21,696 nucleotides of DNA from Teratosphaeria epicoccoides (GCA_021401465.1 JADDMT010000267.1:1-21696); one strand, 5' to 3'; shown: positions 1 to 10,400, numbered from the stretch's first letter. The notes: a model not told the origin generated them from the letters alone. Numbers and translations: made by a program.

Positions 1-109
1 GGTTGACTGTCGCTAGAGCTTGAACTGACAGTTAAAGAACTACTTGACATAGGCGTATGTCAAGCGCTCGCCGAGTCTCCTGATGCTTCCCTAGAAGTAG
101 TGCTCAAAA
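1..109 (-). pseudogene. 5' leader and first codons of gag, family B element
   Basis: Reverse complement of 12946-13051 and its flank, with the same leader after the LTR and the same Ser-rich gag start. The ATG is at 50-48 on the minus strand and the frame runs off the window start. The start codon lies in a perfect hairpin (43-51 pairs with 56-64, loop GGCG), which is also present in the other copy. This is the beginning of a minus-strand B element whose 5' LTR is 110-599; the rest lies left of the window. Identity by homology to the copy at 12946-14257 is clear. Confidence 0.85.
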
Positions 110-599
110 TGTCATAAGGGTAGGTGCTGATGGCAGGAAGGTGACCAGGTGTTAGACTCGGGAGCTGTGAAGAATATCGATAATGGCAGTTAACCTTGTA
201 ACTAACTCTCCTCTAAGCAAGAGAGGATTAAATTGAGATTAAGCACGAAGCTCCTAACTACCTGTCCTAAAGCTATCCCTATATACTAGAGAGCGACAGA
301 GCAGCTCTGTTAGATCTGTCGATAGACCCGATAGATCCGTGTCTGTAGATCTATGGACTAACCCTACAGATCTAAGGGTCTATTATTACGTGACAGATCC
401 CTTCTTCCTTGTAAGCCTATAGATCTGTAGACTAACCCTACAGATCTAGGGATCTGTCCTCACGTAACAGATCCTTTCTTCCATGACTATACCTATGACT
501 CATAGTACTCCTATGACGGTACTATGACTCATAGCACTCAGGACCTACATGATCCTGTATCCTACAGTACTCCGGACAGTACTCCTGACACTCATGACA
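110..599 (-). repeat. Family B LTR, 490 bp (5' LTR of a minus-strand element)
   Basis: Begins TGTCAT and ends ATGACA, a perfect 6-bp terminal inverted pair, and aligns over its whole length in reverse with 799-1288 and 12483-12945. It is followed leftwards by the gag leader, so it is the 5' LTR. Its outer end at 599 abuts the C-terminal gag coding sequence of another B element running the opposite way (600 onward), so this element inserted into that gag. A TATATA at 280-285 (minus-strand promoter) is conserved. The CACGTG boxes of the other copies are mutated here to TACGTG and CACGTA, as RIP would do. Confidence 0.9.
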
Positions 600-853
600 A
601 CTATGCCGCACTTACTTAGACTATGTGCTATGACGACGACTGTCGAATTCACATGAGTAATAAAGATGGTTCTAGATAGTACCCTAGCTAAAACAAGGCA
701 CAGTCTATCTGTGCACTAAGGGGTATACCTTCTAGTGTAACAGTCCTGAGGCAACAGGAGCTAGAAGAAGAAGAAGAAGGTTTAGACAACAACTATGATG
801 TCATGAGTGTCAGGAGTACTGTCCGGAGTACTGTAGGATACAGGATCATGTAG
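600..853 (+). pseudogene. C-terminal end of family B Gag, reading into the 3' LTR
   Basis: Frame from 602 to the stop at 851-853. It matches the Gag tail of the copy at 13005-14257: the segment equivalent to A-L-T-W-T-A-C-Y-D-D-D-C, then a Glu-rich run. In-frame TAG/TAA replace codons intact in the other copy (for example TGG to TAG at 617-619). After the GAA repeat, 18 bp remain before the LTR at 799 and the frame continues about 18 codons into it. No protease, reverse transcriptase or integrase lies between gag and LTR. The purine run at 768-781 is the best polypurine tract candidate, although it is not directly at the LTR edge. Confidence 0.8.
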
Positions 854-1288
854 GTCCTGAGTGCTATGAGTCATAGTACTGTCATGGGAGTACTATGAGT
901 CATAGGCATAGTCATAGAAGAAAGGATCTGTCACGTGAGGACAGATCCCTAGATCTGTAGGGTTAGTCTATAGATCTATAGGCTTGCAAGGAAGAAGGGA
1001 TCTGTCACGTGATGCTAGACCCTTAGATCTGTAGGGTTAGTCCACAGATCTACAGACACGGATCTGTTAGGTCTGTCGACAGATCTAACAGAGCTGCTCT
1101 GTCGCTCTCTAGTATATAGGGATGGCTTTAGGACAGGCAGTTAGGAGCTTCGTGCTTAATCTCAATTTAATCCTCTCTTGCTTAGAGGAGAGTTAGTTAC
1201 AAGGTCAACTGCCATTGTCGATATTCTTCACAGCTCCCGAGTCTAACACCTGGTCACCTTCCTGCCATCGGCACCTACCCTTATGACA
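799..1288 (+). repeat. Family B LTR, 490 bp (3' LTR of the plus-strand element)
   Basis: TGTCAT...ATGACA termini; full-length match in reverse to 110-599. It holds two 13-bp palindromes CTATGAGTCATAG (864-876, 893-905), each centred on the Gcn4/AP-1-type bZIP core TGAGTCA. It also holds two CACGTG boxes (932-937, 1006-1011) inside an imperfect tandem repeat of about 72 bp that includes AGATCTGT...ACAGATCT inverted arms, and a TATATA at 1113-1118 as the likely promoter. Flanking DNA changes abruptly at 1289 to unrelated sequence, the target of the insertion. Confidence 0.9.
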
Positions 1289-1872
1289 TATGAGCTTGTC
1301 AAAGCCGTCATTCCTGATTCCGAGGAAGACGAGAGCATAGAGCGATAGGCTATGCCGCTACATGACATTAGACTCGATATTATCCGAATTATACAGAACT
1401 AGTAGGCTTAGGCTTACCTATGGATTAATGGAGTACAACACGTTAACTAGCTTTAGTATAACGAACTAGCCGACTATATAGGACGATACCTAAGGAGACT
1501 ACTAGTTGTAGCTTAACCTCACGCGCATCAGAAAGTTGTCTAAGAAATTGTACTGTTTAGGGTAGAGTTTACGCCCTAGGGAGGCTACCTAACCTACGAA
1601 GGTATTCAGATTCCACGAGCGCTATAACTCCGAGTCTACTGCTTGAAAATGGAGTACGCAAGAAACGCGCAGGAACAACGAGGCTAAGAACGAGAACGAC
1701 CTCTTAGGCTAGTAAGCAGTAACGCTCGAAGAAGAGTAAGCCGAGACTGCACGATCCTAGAACTAGTCCGTGAAGACAGTCATTCGGGAAACGACGAGGT
1801 CCGCTAGAATTAGACCTACAGACAGACTAGACAGGGCTGCAACGATATGCCGCGATCGGCGCCAGATACGCA
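1289..1872 (+). pseudogene. RIP-damaged coding remnant of unknown family
   Basis: Not homologous to either retrotransposon family in the window. Read from 1295 in one frame it gives about 190 codons with roughly 13 stops, all TAG or TAA and none TGA. This is what RIP makes of CAG, CAA and TGG codons in a real reading frame. The intervening residues look protein-like: an acidic start (PDSEEDESIE), Gln-rich positions lost to stops, then a basic Arg-rich tail. I do not recognise a domain. It is interrupted on the left by the B LTR and ends on the right where minus-strand gag begins. It could be part of a third mobile element or a duplicated host gene. Confidence 0.5.
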
Positions 1873-2190
1873 AGAGACTATAGTAATCGTTTCGCCATTT
1901 CGGTGCTAATCGTTAGACCTTATAGTTAGCCTGTGCTAGCTTACGATTTCTATGTTACTGTTCTTGCTGTTATTCCTAGATGCGATTATCGATTCTAATC
2001 GCGAGATCGCTTATTTCTTTGAATGTCGTTAGCTAATCTCCTAAGGCAATTTCATCTTTAACTATCTCCTTTAGTCCCTAGTAGAACTAAGCGGCTAAAG
2101 CATTATCATTCTAGTCGACTTAAGCAGAGAGGGTCTAAAAGTCCGCGCGGTATTTAATAGCGGAACCCTTCTGCTAAATTCCTAGGAGAG
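1873..2190 (-). pseudogene. Middle part of family B gag (minus strand)
   Basis: Reverse complement of about 13501-13818, the part of Gag just upstream of the zinc knuckle (helical capsid-like region ending in a Gln/Arg-rich stretch). Homology stops sharply at 1872/1873, where the unknown remnant begins, and at 2190/2191, where the LTR of A copy 1 starts. The second break is an insertion site; the first is unexplained (deletion or another insertion). No intact frame. Confidence 0.85.
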
Positions 2191-2550
2191 TAATATAGAT
2201 GTATATGCTATATAATATGAAAATATCTCGCAGTGTGACAGAGTAATCCGACCTTTTAGTAGGTATAAGACAGCGCTGCTTTCTGCTTATCGCAGAGGTG
2301 GCGCTAAGGGTGCTTATAACCCCCGACGCTCCTTAATTAGGGAAAGCATTTCCGAGCCTAACCCCGCAGGGGTACCGTAGGGTCAGTGACGTAGAGGCGT
2401 CCTACGTTGACAACTAATCCTACTCGGATGACATACAAGCCAACGTATGTACGAAGGACCCCCTTGCTATATGTAGCAGGGTCACTACATGCTAAGGGCG
2501 GGCATTAGAACCCATGCGGTTCTAATAGCCCCCTAGTATCAACCGTATCA
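2191..2550 (-). repeat. Family A LTR, 360 bp (3' LTR of copy 1)
   Basis: Element orientation starts TGATACGG at 2550 and ends CTATATTA at 2191. Length is identical in all three copies. The terminal TTA is probably an original TCA changed by RIP, which would restore a TGATA...TATCA inverted end. It is preceded in element orientation by the purine tract AGGAGGAGGGGCAG (2564-2551). It keeps the TTATAA box and the AAGCAGAAAGCAG segment discussed for the 5' LTR of copy 3. Confidence 0.92.
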
Positions 2551-2564
2551 CTGCCCCTCCTCCT
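2551..2564 (-). other. Polypurine tract of A copy 1
   Basis: AGGAGGAGGGGCAG on the minus strand, touching the LTR start. This is the expected plus-strand DNA primer site of an LTR retrotransposon. The identical tract stands at the same place in copy 2 (5068-5055). It fixes the orientation of family A as that of gag-pol, hence the other gene is antisense. Confidence 0.88.
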
Positions 2565-3273
2565 ATAAGGATATCCCTAGCCTTACCGAGTGATTCACGC
2601 GGAACGTATAGGGTACGGGATGTAGCACGCTTACACTGCGCAAGGGTAAATAGGTAGATAGCCTACGCAACATATGTCATGCGTATACCTTAACACCTTC
2701 GTAGCGAGTATAGGGCGGAGGCTGCTAACTCAGGCGGGTTTTAATCCGTTACATGTTAGGCGGCCTCGTAACACCTTCGCTTTACATGCAGATCGAGATA
2801 TTAGGAAACTACAAGTACGTACTTCGGTTAATCCTTGAAATTATAGGGCGAGCATACGCGCTAGCCTTGCCAAGTAGCTTAGCTGTCCCTATTTAGTCGT
2901 GACTGTAAAGAACGTGTCGTAGAACCTTAGGGTAGTAGGAAAGTACGCGGACGCTCTGCGCGCGCCGCTCGAAACGGCAGGAGCGCGCTCCTAGCGCGGG
3001 CCTCGCCACATTTCCATGCTAGTAGGCTAGTACAAGTGCGGTAGGCATACATGCGTAACAGCTGTGTTATCTGTTATTGCATTATTCGGTCCCCTTATAA
3101 GTTAACTAAAGGCAGGTACTCTGCGCATGTAGTTCGAGTTACTAGCTCGACAGTTGTAGTAGGCAACAGGGGGGCTGTTAGAGGGTATAAAAACCTCGTC
3201 GCTTCCTAAACTTTCCTGTTCTAAGATACTAACATCGACCTTCGCTCCTACTTCGCTTAGCTTGCGCCTCGCC
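2565..3273 (+). promoter_or_regulatory. Promoter and 5' leader of antisense gene, copy 1
   Basis: Non-coding stretch between the 3' LTR and the antisense gene; no convincing reading frame. A TATAAAAA box at 3186-3193 lies about 80 bp before the ATG, and all three copies keep it at the same distance. A perfect 14-bp palindrome AGGAGCGCGCTCCT (2979-2992) is also conserved. The leader contains a pyrimidine-rich CTTTCC stretch typical of fungal transcription start regions. Confidence 0.6.
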
Positions 3274-4694
3274 ATGTCTGCGGGTCTATACTAGAGCTTC
3301 TTCTTCTTTAATCAATCAATTAAGATCAATTAACCTGTCTTAGCTATAATAGCTCATATGCTGCAGACTAAGTTCGACGCTACTCGCTCTACCCGCGATT
3401 GTCGCTCGTGTCGACAATGCCTCGACAACCTTAGTAGCCAAGCTGCACACATCTCTCCTTAGCGTGTTAGTAAGGCGTCCCCTACCCGCGAGGTATGCAT
3501 GACTTATACTAACCGAAGCGTAGCTAAGATCTACGTCAGCAGATTTGATGAGGGCAGTGTCTACTGCAATTATGTCAACTATAATGGCAAGCATCAAAAA
3601 TGCTAAGACCTCCCTAAAGAGGTATATAGCGAGTACAACTAGCTCCGCTGTAACATCGATGACTTCTAGAGTACGCGCGACAAGGGGATTGCTAAAGGCA
3701 CTCTGACTATGAACAGGCTACAGGCTAAGTACCGCGAGGCACTCGCCTACCTGCTCGGCGCCCTCTCGTGCTTCACCGCGACTACTAACCATTCTCATAG
3801 CAGTGTTCGCTTTGACTCTATGCTAACAGGCGAAAACGTTTGTCTAGGTCTAATCGCAGACTTAGTCTAGAAGATCTTGAAGGTGCTAACTGTTAGGGTC
3901 AAGACCTTCGCCATAGTACGCATATAGTACGGGTACCCTCTAAGTATAAATGCTAACTTTCTCCGCTAGGCTAACGTTAGCGTCAAGAAATATCCGACTA
4001 GCTGTTAGCATCAGCAACTCGGGGCCCTTGCCTCTATTAACAATGACTTTAAGACGCAGATGATCTGCAAGAAGGTCATCAAGTAATTCACCGCTCCCGC
4101 TGCTAAGGCCACGCCCTAGCGCCGTACCGAGAGACAGCCTGCCTCTAAGCCGGTCCTGAGGACTAAGCCGTAAGTTACTCACTCGAATCCTGTCGCGTGC
4201 GTATAGCTAACACATTGTAGCGCCGCTGCCTACGCCGCCTTGACGCTACTATCCAAGAAGAAGAAGAGGGCTAGGGCCGAAATTAAGGTTAGCGACAAGG
4301 AAGCCGAACCTTCCCTGCTTGCGACCTACACTGCGTCTGTCAAGACGCTAAGGCACAAGCCTCTAGGCCAGATCTTTGAGGATGAGGAGGATAACGACGT
4401 CCAGGATACCTTCGGTCCTAACGTGATCCCTTCGCGCTATAGTGTCACTACACTAGTTGCGCCTAAGGGAGACACTAAGTCCGATGATGTAGTTAACGCT
4501 CGTGTCAAGAAGCGCAAGATGATCTCGAGGGCCGAGCGCGACAGCCGCAAGCGCGCTCGAGTCTCTTCGCCTTCTAATGCTAAGGATAAGGTAGTCGCCG
4601 CGACTAGGTGTAGTAAGGATGTCGCTAGTTCTCTGGCTACTATAGGCTCTGAAGACGAGCTCCCTTGCAACCTACTAAAGAAGAAGATGCTAGC
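3274..4694 (+). pseudogene. Antisense Cys/basic protein gene, copy 1, truncated
   Basis: Same gene as 5778-7349 and complement 19772-21343. ATG at 3274; exon 1 3274-4169 (896 nt, as in the other copies); intron 4170-4220; exon 2 from 4221, cut after about 158 codons by the LTR of A copy 2 at 4695, so the last 50 residues are lost. Exon 1 has several in-frame TAG/TAA stops, four of them shared with both other copies; exon 2 is stop-free to the cut. The second Cys pair is damaged (TGT to TAT). Lys/Arg clusters after the intron are kept. It is antisense to the element that carries it. Function unknown. Confidence 0.75.
4170..4220 (+). other. 51-nt spliceosomal intron, copy 1
   Basis: Donor GTAAGT at 4170, branch site CTAAC within TAGCTAACAC (4204-4213), acceptor TAG at 4218-4220. 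Length and signals equal those of the other two copies. Removing it joins the two exons in one frame. Confidence 0.85.
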
Positions 4695-5054
4695 TAATAT
4701 AGATGTATGTGCTATATGATATGAAAATATCTCGCAGTGTGGCAGAGTAATCCGACCTTTTAGTAGGTACAAGACAGCGCTGCTTTCTGCTTATCGCAGA
4801 GGTGGCGCTAAGGGTGCTTATAACCCCCGACGCTCCTCAATTAGGGAAAGCATGTCCGAGCCTAACCCCGTAGGGGTACCGTAGGGTCAGCGACGTAGGG
4901 GCGTCCTACGTCGACAACTGATCCTACTCGGACGACATACGAGCTAACGTATGTACGAAGGACCCCCTTGCCATATGTGGCAGGGTCACTGTATGCTAAG
5001 GGCGGCCATTAGAACCCATGCGGTTCAGATGGTCCCCTAGTATCAACCGTATCA
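4695..5054 (-). repeat. Family A LTR, 360 bp (3' LTR of copy 2)
   Basis: Same boundaries as the other family A LTRs (TGATACGG at 5054, CTATATTA at 4695 in minus orientation). It interrupts exon 2 of the antisense gene of copy 1 right after the Lys-Lys-Lys-Met codons. Differences from the LTR at 2191-2550 that I compared are mainly transitions. Confidence 0.92.
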
Positions 5055-5068
5055 CTGCCCCTCCTCCT
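5055..5068 (-). other. Polypurine tract of A copy 2
   Basis: AGGAGGAGGGGCAG on the minus strand, directly next to the 3' LTR, identical to the tract of copy 1. Confidence 0.88.
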
Positions 5069-5777
5069 ATGAGGATGTCCCTAGCCTTACTAAGTGACGC
5101 ACGCGGAACATATAGGGTACGGGATATAGCACGCTCACACCGCGCAAGGGTAAATAGGTAGATAGCCTACGCAACATGTGTCATGCGCACATCTTAACCC
5201 CTTCGTAGCGAGTGCGAGGCGGAGGCTGCTAACTCGGGCGGGTTTTAATCCGTCACATGTTAGGCGGCTTCGTAACACCTTCGCTTTACATGCGGATCGA
5301 GATATCAGGAAACCACGAGTACGTACTTCGGCTAATCCTTGAAATTATAGGGCGAGCATGCGCGCCAGCCTCGCTAAGTAGCTTGGCTGTCCCTATTTAG
5401 TCGTGACTGTGAAGAACGTGTCGCAGAACCTAGGGGTAGTAGGAAAGTGCGCGGACGCTCTACGCGCGCCGCTCGAAACGGCAGGAGCGCGCTCCTAGCG
5501 CGGGCCTCGCCACATTTCCATGCTAGTAGGCTAGCACGAGTGCGGTTAGCGCACATGCGTGACGGCCGCGTTATCCGTTATTGCATCATTCGGTCCCCTT
5601 ATGAGTTAACTAGAGGCAGGTACTCTGCGCATGTGGTTCGAGTTACTAGCTTAACGGTTGCGGTAGGCAACAGGGGGGCTGTCAGAGGGTATAAAAACCT
5701 CGTCGCTTCCTAAACTTTCCTGTTCTAAGACACTAACATCGACCTCTACTCCTACCTCGCTTAGCTTGCGCCTCGCC
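5069..5777 (+). promoter_or_regulatory. Promoter and 5' leader of antisense gene, copy 2
   Basis: No supportable gene. TATAAAAA at 5690-5697, about 80 bp before the start codon position; palindrome AGGAGCGCGCTCCT at 5483-5496, about 190 bp upstream of the TATA box. Both are unchanged in the three copies although surrounding positions show RIP transitions. Confidence 0.6.
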
Positions 5778-7349
5778 GTGTCTGCGGGTCTGTACCGGAG
5801 CTCCTTCTTCTTTAATCAATCAATCAAGATCAATCAACCCGTCTTAGCTATAATAGCTCATGTGCTGCAGACTAAGTTCGACGCTACTCGCTCTGCCCGC
5901 GATCGTCGCTCGTGTCGACGATGCTTCGACAACCTTAGTAGCCAAGCTGCATACATCTCCCCTCCGCGTGTTAGTAAGGCGTCCCCTACCCGCGAGGTAT
6001 GCGTGACTTATACTAACTAAAGCGTAGCCGAGATCTACGTCAGCAGATTTGATGAGGGCGGTGTCTACCGCAACTATGTCAACTGCAATGGCAAGCATCA
6101 GAAATGCTAAGACCTCCCTAAAGAGGTATACAGCGAGTACAACTAGCTCTGCTGTAACATCGATGACTTCTAGAGTGCGCGCGACGAGGGGATTGCCGAA
6201 GGCACTCCGACTATGAACAGGCTACAGGCTAAGTACCGCGAGGCACTCGCCTACCTGCTTAGCGCCCTCTCGTGCTTTACCGCGACTGCTAACCGTTCTC
6301 ACGGCGGTGTTCGCTTCGACTCTCTGCTAACAGGCGAAAACGTTTGTCTAGGTCTGATCGTAGACTTAGTCTAGAAGATCTTGAAGGTGCTAACCGTTAG
6401 GGTCGAGACCTTCGCCATAGTATGCATACAGTGCGGGTACCCTCTAAGTATGAAATGCTGACTTTTCCGCTAGGCTAATGTTAGCGTCGAGAAGTATCCG
6501 ACTAGCCGTTAGCGTTAGCAACTCGGGGCCCTTACCTCTATTAACGATGACTTCAAAACGCGGATGATCCGCAAGAAGGTCATCAAGCAATTCGCTACTC
6601 CCGCTGCTAAGGCCACGCCCTAGCGCCGTACCGAGAGGCAGCCTGCCTCTAAGCCGGTCCTAAGGACCAAGCTGTAAGTTACTCACTCGAATCCTGTCGC
6701 GTGCGTACAGCTAACACATTGTAGCGCCGCCGCCTACGCCGCCTCGACGCTACTGTCTAAGAAGAAGAAGAGGGCCAGGGCCGAAATTGAGGTCAGCGAC
6801 GAGGAAGCCGAGCCTTCCCCGCTTGTAACCCGCACTGCGTCCGTCAAGACGCTAAGGCACAAGCCTCTAGGCCAGATCTTTGAGGATAAGGAGGATGACG
6901 ACGTTCAGGATACCTTCGGTCCTAACGTGATCCCTTCGCGCCGTAGTGTCACCGCACTAGTTGCGCCTAAGGGAGACACCGAGTCTGATGATGTGGTCGA
7001 CACTCGTGTCAAGAAGCGCAAGATGATCTCGAGGGCCGAGCGCGACAGCCGCAAGCGCGCTCGAGTCTCTTCGCCTTCTGATGCTAAGGATGAGGTAGTC
7101 GTCGCGACTAGGCGCGGTAAGGGTGTCGCTAGTTCTCTGGCTACTATAGGCTCCGAAGACGAGCTCCCTCGCAACCTACTAAAGAAGAAGATGCCGGCCT
7201 CTCTTCGTGGCGTTGCTACCCCCGTTACTCATAGTCGCTTCGGGGTGTTTAGTAGACCCCGTGCAGGTAGGCAGTCCCTAGCGGACCGCAACAAGAAAGA
7301 CTCTCCTGCTTCGGGTTCGGTCAGGAAGCCCCTGACTAGTAGTCGCTAA
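5778..7349 (+). pseudogene. Antisense Cys/basic protein gene, copy 2
   Basis: Exon 1 5778-6673, intron 6674-6724, exon 2 6725-7349; 1521 coding nt, exactly the length of copy 3. The start codon is GTG here (ATG in copies 1 and 3). Exon 1 contains in-frame stops, four shared with the other copies. Two 1-bp changes near 6451-6466 (one extra A, one missing C relative to copy 3) shift the frame for only a few codons and then restore it. Exon 2 (about 208 codons) is open to its stop and keeps the basic clusters. Convergent with gag-pol, whose stop is 140 bp downstream on the other strand. Product unrecognised; features are described under copy 3. Confidence 0.78.
6674..6724 (+). other. 51-nt spliceosomal intron, copy 2
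   Basis: GTAAGT donor, CTAAC branch site (6711-6715), TAG acceptor at 6722-6724. Frame is maintained across the join and is interrupted if the intron is read through (TAA at the donor). Confidence 0.87.
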
Positions 7350-7489
7350 GCATTAGCTACGAAGCTAATCCGAGCATGTCTCTTGTTCTTCTTGGGTTTA
7401 TTCTAGGTGTGCCTTTAGGCATCAATGATGTATAAGTAGGGCGTTTGCTTCTTGTTATTACTTCGCGCGTTATGCGCTACATACACATG
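7350..7489. other. Convergent gap between antisense gene and gag-pol, copy 2
   Basis: No gene. A hairpin ATTAGCT-ACGA-AGCTAAT (7352-7369) lies three bases after the antisense gene stop, and a second, TGCC-TTTA-GGCA (7410-7421), follows. An AATAAA on the minus strand (mirror of 19719-19724) lies roughly 90 nt downstream of the gag-pol stop. These could serve 3'-end formation in either direction; only the structures themselves are seen. Confidence 0.5.
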
Positions 7490-10400
7490 TCAAGAATTCT
7501 GCTCCAGAACCCTCATCTTCCTACGAATCGACCTTCTTAAGCCCTGCTCACGCTTCCTCTACTCTTCGAATTCATGAATAGCTTCCGGAGCGTTCTTGTA
7601 GTCTTCGGCCGGAACCTATTATGTGTACTTAGGTAGGTATCCTTTCTACTTCACTAGATAGTGCGTTACGCCCTTGCGCCGCATACTGTCCTTAATACCC
7701 TCGACTTCCTACTCTTCGTTCTCTTCTGCTACTAGCATCGGGTCCGCGGGCTTTTCGCCCTCGCGCTGTACCTATGGTTCGAGTAGAGATACGTAGAAGA
7801 CGTCGTGCACACGATACGACGATAGCAACGATAGCCGGTACGCCTGCGAGCCTATCGCGTCGCGTATCCGGAAGGGTCCGACGAACCTTGGCGTCATCTT
7901 CTTGCTCGGAAGTTTCAGCTTGAGATTCTTCGTCGACAGCAACACCTTCGTACTAACTGCGTACTGCATCGGTTTAGCACGGGCGTTATTATGTTTAATC
8001 TGGGATTCTGAGGCCTTTTTCTAGTGTTCTATTAGCACCGAATGTACCTCGCGCATACGCCGCGCTGATTCCGCAGCGGCCGGCACCCTCTCCTCAGAAG
8101 ACTCGTCCCGAGGCAGTTCTAGGTGTATTTCTGGATCAAAGCTATAAAGAATCTGAAATGGCGACATGCGCATAGTAGCATGCACGCTGTTATTGACTGC
8201 AAATTCCGCCATAGGAATTGCGTCAGCCTAGGCATCCTGGTTCTTAGCGTAGTAGCACTAGAGGTACTACTTAAGGGTCTAGTTTATACGTTTAGTCTGA
8301 CTATTAGTCTGTAGATGGAATGCTATACTTAGGCAGTGCTTAACACGCGCTTCAAACACAAATTCTTGCTAGTATTCACTAGTAAAGACAGAACCTCGAT
8401 CTGATAGGATACTTCAGGGGACACCGAAGCGCTATATGACTTCGTCGCGAAGTAGCCGCGCAAGCTCGCCGCTTGTGCACCTTTTCGTACATAGGATGAA
8501 GACATTCATCTTCGAGTATCGGTCGACTACTATAAGGACAGCATTAACCACATCGCCCTTCTACTTTGCTAGCGGCAAATCGGTAATGAAATCCATAGTC
8601 AAGTCTTGCTATAGCCTCTCTGGTAGTAGGAGTGCCTAAGCATCGCCGTAGGGGCGATAGCGCCGAGATTTGCTAATCTGGCACGTCTAGCAGGATTTGA
8701 CATAGTCAGAGACATCCTGTTCTAGCGTAGGCTACTAGTATTTTCGTCCGAGAAGTGCGTTCGTCTTCTCTACGCTAAAATGGCCCGCGAGTTTATCGTC
8801 ATGATGAATACGGAGGAGCTGCGAACAGAGTACGCGGTTAGCGGGTACGTAGAGCCTATTGTCAAAGTACTACAAGTCGCCTGACTTAGTCTAGTACTTC
8901 GGACCGCCTACGGTGTCCTAGAGGGCTACACCCTCATTAATTAACTCCGGTTCTCGCTCTTGCAACCGCTGAATAAGTCTCGAGACTTCTTTAAAGGGTT
9001 CTTCAGACATCGCATGCTTACCGCATGTGAGCCAGTTAACTACCGCACGGATCGAGCTAGACACGGTCGCTACAACTGCCAGATAGGAGGGTTCGTCACT
9101 AGCGGAGGCCGTGAGGCCCCATTAGACCTGCAGTCGACCTACAAGAGGAGCTAACGACGGATCGCCGCCCTAAACTGCAAGCTTCGTTTGCAGCGTAGGG
9201 AGAAGCTGTCAGTTACCCTCTTCCCTAGTGTCGTAGTCTAGTTGTCGCGAAGGACCGTCAGCCGGATTCGTCTTTCCGGAACGATGCTAGATAACGAAGT
9301 CAAAGCTAGCGAGGAAAGTCGCCTACCTTGCTTGCTGACTACTTAGCTGCTTCACGCCCATGAAGCCGCGAAGGTTGTTATAGTCAGTGAGCACCTTAAT
9401 AGGGTGCGCCGCGCCTTCGAGGTAGTGTCGGTACTCCTTGAAGCCGTCAACAATAGCCAAAAGCTCTTAGTCGTGAGTCTCGTAGTTAAGCTTAGCGCCC
9501 TGCATCTTCCGCGACTAGAAGGCAATCGGGTACTATCGCGCACTGCCTTCGTGCGACTAGAGCTACGATATAATTGCGGCTATTGCGAATTTTGAAGCAT
9601 CGGTCTCTATCCGGATCTTCGCAGTAGGGTCAAAGTGCCGAAGTATAGGCGCAGTTTGAAAAGCTGCTTTAATTTCAGAGAAGGCCTTACTCTAAGCCTC
9701 CTCCTAAGGCACTTTCCCTAGCTTTTTTCCTCGAACCGCGCCCTTTGCGAGGGCCGTGAGGGGAGCCACGATCTTCGAGTAAGATTGTATGAATCTGCAG
9801 TAGAAGTTAGTGAATCCTAGGAACACCTACACTTCTTAGAGGGTAGTCGGCCGTAGCTACTCCGCGATTGCGGACACCCTTCGGTCATCTATAATGACCC
9901 CTTCTGTAGAGACGATGTATCCGAGAAACTTAATCCTATCCGTCAGGAATGAGCACTTCTTTAGGTTTGCGTAGAGAGCGAACTTGCGGAGCCGTTCGAG
10001 CACCATACTTAGATGCCGCATATGCTCCTCCTTCGAGTCGGAATAGACTAGTATATCGTCTAAATACACTACGTAGCAGGTGTCAACGAGGCCGGCTAGG
10101 GCCCGGTTAATATACGCTTGGAACGTCGCTAGTGCGTTAGTCAAGCCGAACGGCATCAACATATACTCGAAGTGTCCGTACCGCGTTCGGAATGTAGTCT
10201 TCTACTCGTCGCCCTTTCGGATCGGTATCCGGTAGTAGGCGTCCTTCAAGTCGATAGACGAGAAGATGGCGGCGCGACCAAGGCGGTCAAGCGTCTCGCT
10301 AATAAGTGGTAGGGGGCAGCGGTTCTTCTAGGTCACCGCGTTAAGGCCCCTATAGTTAACGTATAGGCGGAGCGTGTTATCCTTCTTCGGGACGAACATA

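Larger units (their letters stand above)
2191..4694 (-). mobile_element. Family A chromovirus copy 1, 3' part only
   Basis: In element orientation (minus) this runs from inside the antisense gene (4694) through its promoter region to the polypurine tract and 3' LTR (2550-2191). The gag-pol half is absent because the LTR of A copy 2 interrupts the second exon of the antisense gene at 4695. The outer LTR end at 2191 sits in B gag, so copy 1 inserted there. It aligns along its length with 4695-7190 and, reversed, with the right part of copy 3, but carries more point mutations than either. Confidence 0.85.

Noticed and set aside
799..1120. CRISPR-like array or satellite in the B LTR
   Set aside because: The repeats are two imperfect tandem units inside an LTR present three times; no spacers of regular length.
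3340..3597. 85-codon minus-strand frame, recurring at 5844-6098 and 21011-21211
   Set aside because: Recurs only because exon 1 of the antisense gene recurs. It is the complement of that exon, which has the Cys pairs and joins exon 2 in frame.
4437..4772. 111-codon minus-strand reading frame
   Set aside because: It crosses the junction of antisense exon 2 and the LTR of A copy 2, opposite the frame supported by splicing; similar shadows occur at 6905-7174 and 19902-20216.
5374..6020. Small Arg/Ala-rich frames in the region upstream of the antisense gene
   Set aside because: They lie in promoter or leader sequence, or in the wrong frame of exon 1, and are not kept in the other copies.
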